A stretch of 64,000 nucleotides of DNA from the NCBI GenBank assembly GCA_023415495.1, contig JAEZKK010000020.1, positions 1 through 64,000 of the forward strand. The letters are read 5' to 3'. Source of the DNA: Bacteroidota bacterium (lineage in GTDB: Bacteria > Bacteroidota > Bacteroidia > Bacteroidales > P3). Positions within the stretch are counted from its first letter, which is position 1. Each line of letters begins with the position of its first letter. Shown here piece by piece: positions 63,872 to 64,000 of the stretch. The notes under the pieces were generated by a model. It was not told the DNA's origin and did no database searches. It was given only the letters and a program-made list of their open reading frames with translations. Made by a program: the position numbers and the translations under genes.

Positions 63872-64000
63872 ATGCAATTAATAACTCTTTCAACTGATTG
63901 GGGATATACTGACCACTATATTGGGGCTGTAAAAGCAAGGCTTTATTCTACAATTGAAAATTGTCAGGTAATTGATATTACTCATAATATAAATAAATTT
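63872..64000 (+). CDS. SAM hydroxide adenosyltransferase family protein (partial, 5-prime end)
   Basis: The first 43 residues of a DUF62-type protein: ITLSTDWGYTDHYIGAVKAR and then VIDITHNIN, the conserved N-terminal Asp and the DITH strand of the family that hydrolyses S-adenosylmethionine to adenosine and methionine. The gene runs out of the window. Confidence 0.85.
   Translation, partial: MQLITLSTDWGYTDHYIGAVKARLYSTIENCQVIDITHNINKF

Overview
The window is AT-rich bacterial chromosome from the Bacteroidota, most likely an anaerobic member of the order Bacteroidales. The evidence is consistent. Two genes end in type IX secretion sorting domains. gldH sits in the order holB - PSP1/ricT - gldH - pbp1A. 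An HU-like protein of the Bacteroidetes type and a GT117 (DUF2723) membrane protein are present. Most transcription units start just after a TAnnTTTG box, the -7 element of Bacteroidetes housekeeping promoters. Metabolism looks fermentative or anaerobic: pyruvate phosphate dikinase, EtfBA with an acyl-CoA dehydrogenase, arginine deiminase, proline dehydrogenase, imidazolonepropionase and glycogen turnover. No prophage, integrase, rRNA operon or CRISPR array was seen.

Layout. 1-9.9 kb: tail of a secreted protein, HU-like gene, then pyrG-uvrB-mnmE, and two Fic-domain genes flanking an HI0933-type flavoprotein. 9.9-15.9 kb: a DUF4268 gene, unknown membrane and secreted proteins, peroxiredoxin, and a BspA-type leucine-rich-repeat secreted protein. 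15.9-28.4 kb: hutI, etfB-etfA-acd, a PAS histidine kinase, ppdK, and a cation efflux gene. 28.4-37.5 kb: TPR protein, dihydroorotate-dehydrogenase-like protein, four-helix-bundle protein, holB-ricT-gldH-pbp1A-GNAT, SRAP, and an ISAon1-type transposase fragment. 37.9-48.7 kb: a glycosyltransferase, the rfbH 3-deoxysugar pair, GT117, arginine deiminase, proline dehydrogenase, and a duplicated ABC ATPase. 48.7-53.8 kb: AbgT transporter and a five-gene arsenic-type operon headed by an ArsR-ArsC fusion. 53.8-64 kb: a hairpin-repeat region, tRNA-Gln, rsmE and neighbours, a FabK/NMO-type enzyme, a 1405-residue glycogen synthase-phosphorylase fusion, an MgtC-family gene, and the start of a SAM hydroxide adenosyltransferase.

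The least explained signal is non-coding. Five intergenic regions (about 525-580, 14068-14211, 27071-27211, 37647-37833 and 58046-58228) each hold an array of short palindromic or alternating-orientation words. The word differs at each locus, but the spacing is always about 21-24 bp, close to two DNA helical turns. Three of the loci also share flanking modules (TTTTTCCTTGATA, AAGGAAAAATTCTTTT, AATCAAAGAAAAAA). A sixth intergenic region (53.9-54.4 kb) carries two identical copies and one decayed copy of a long stem-loop. Other points of note are a histidine kinase whose phospho-acceptor His is Gln, an 11-bp out-of-frame tandem repeat inside a Fic gene, and an RfbH partner reductase without a ferredoxin domain. 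All coordinates come from reading by eye. No database search or folding program was run.
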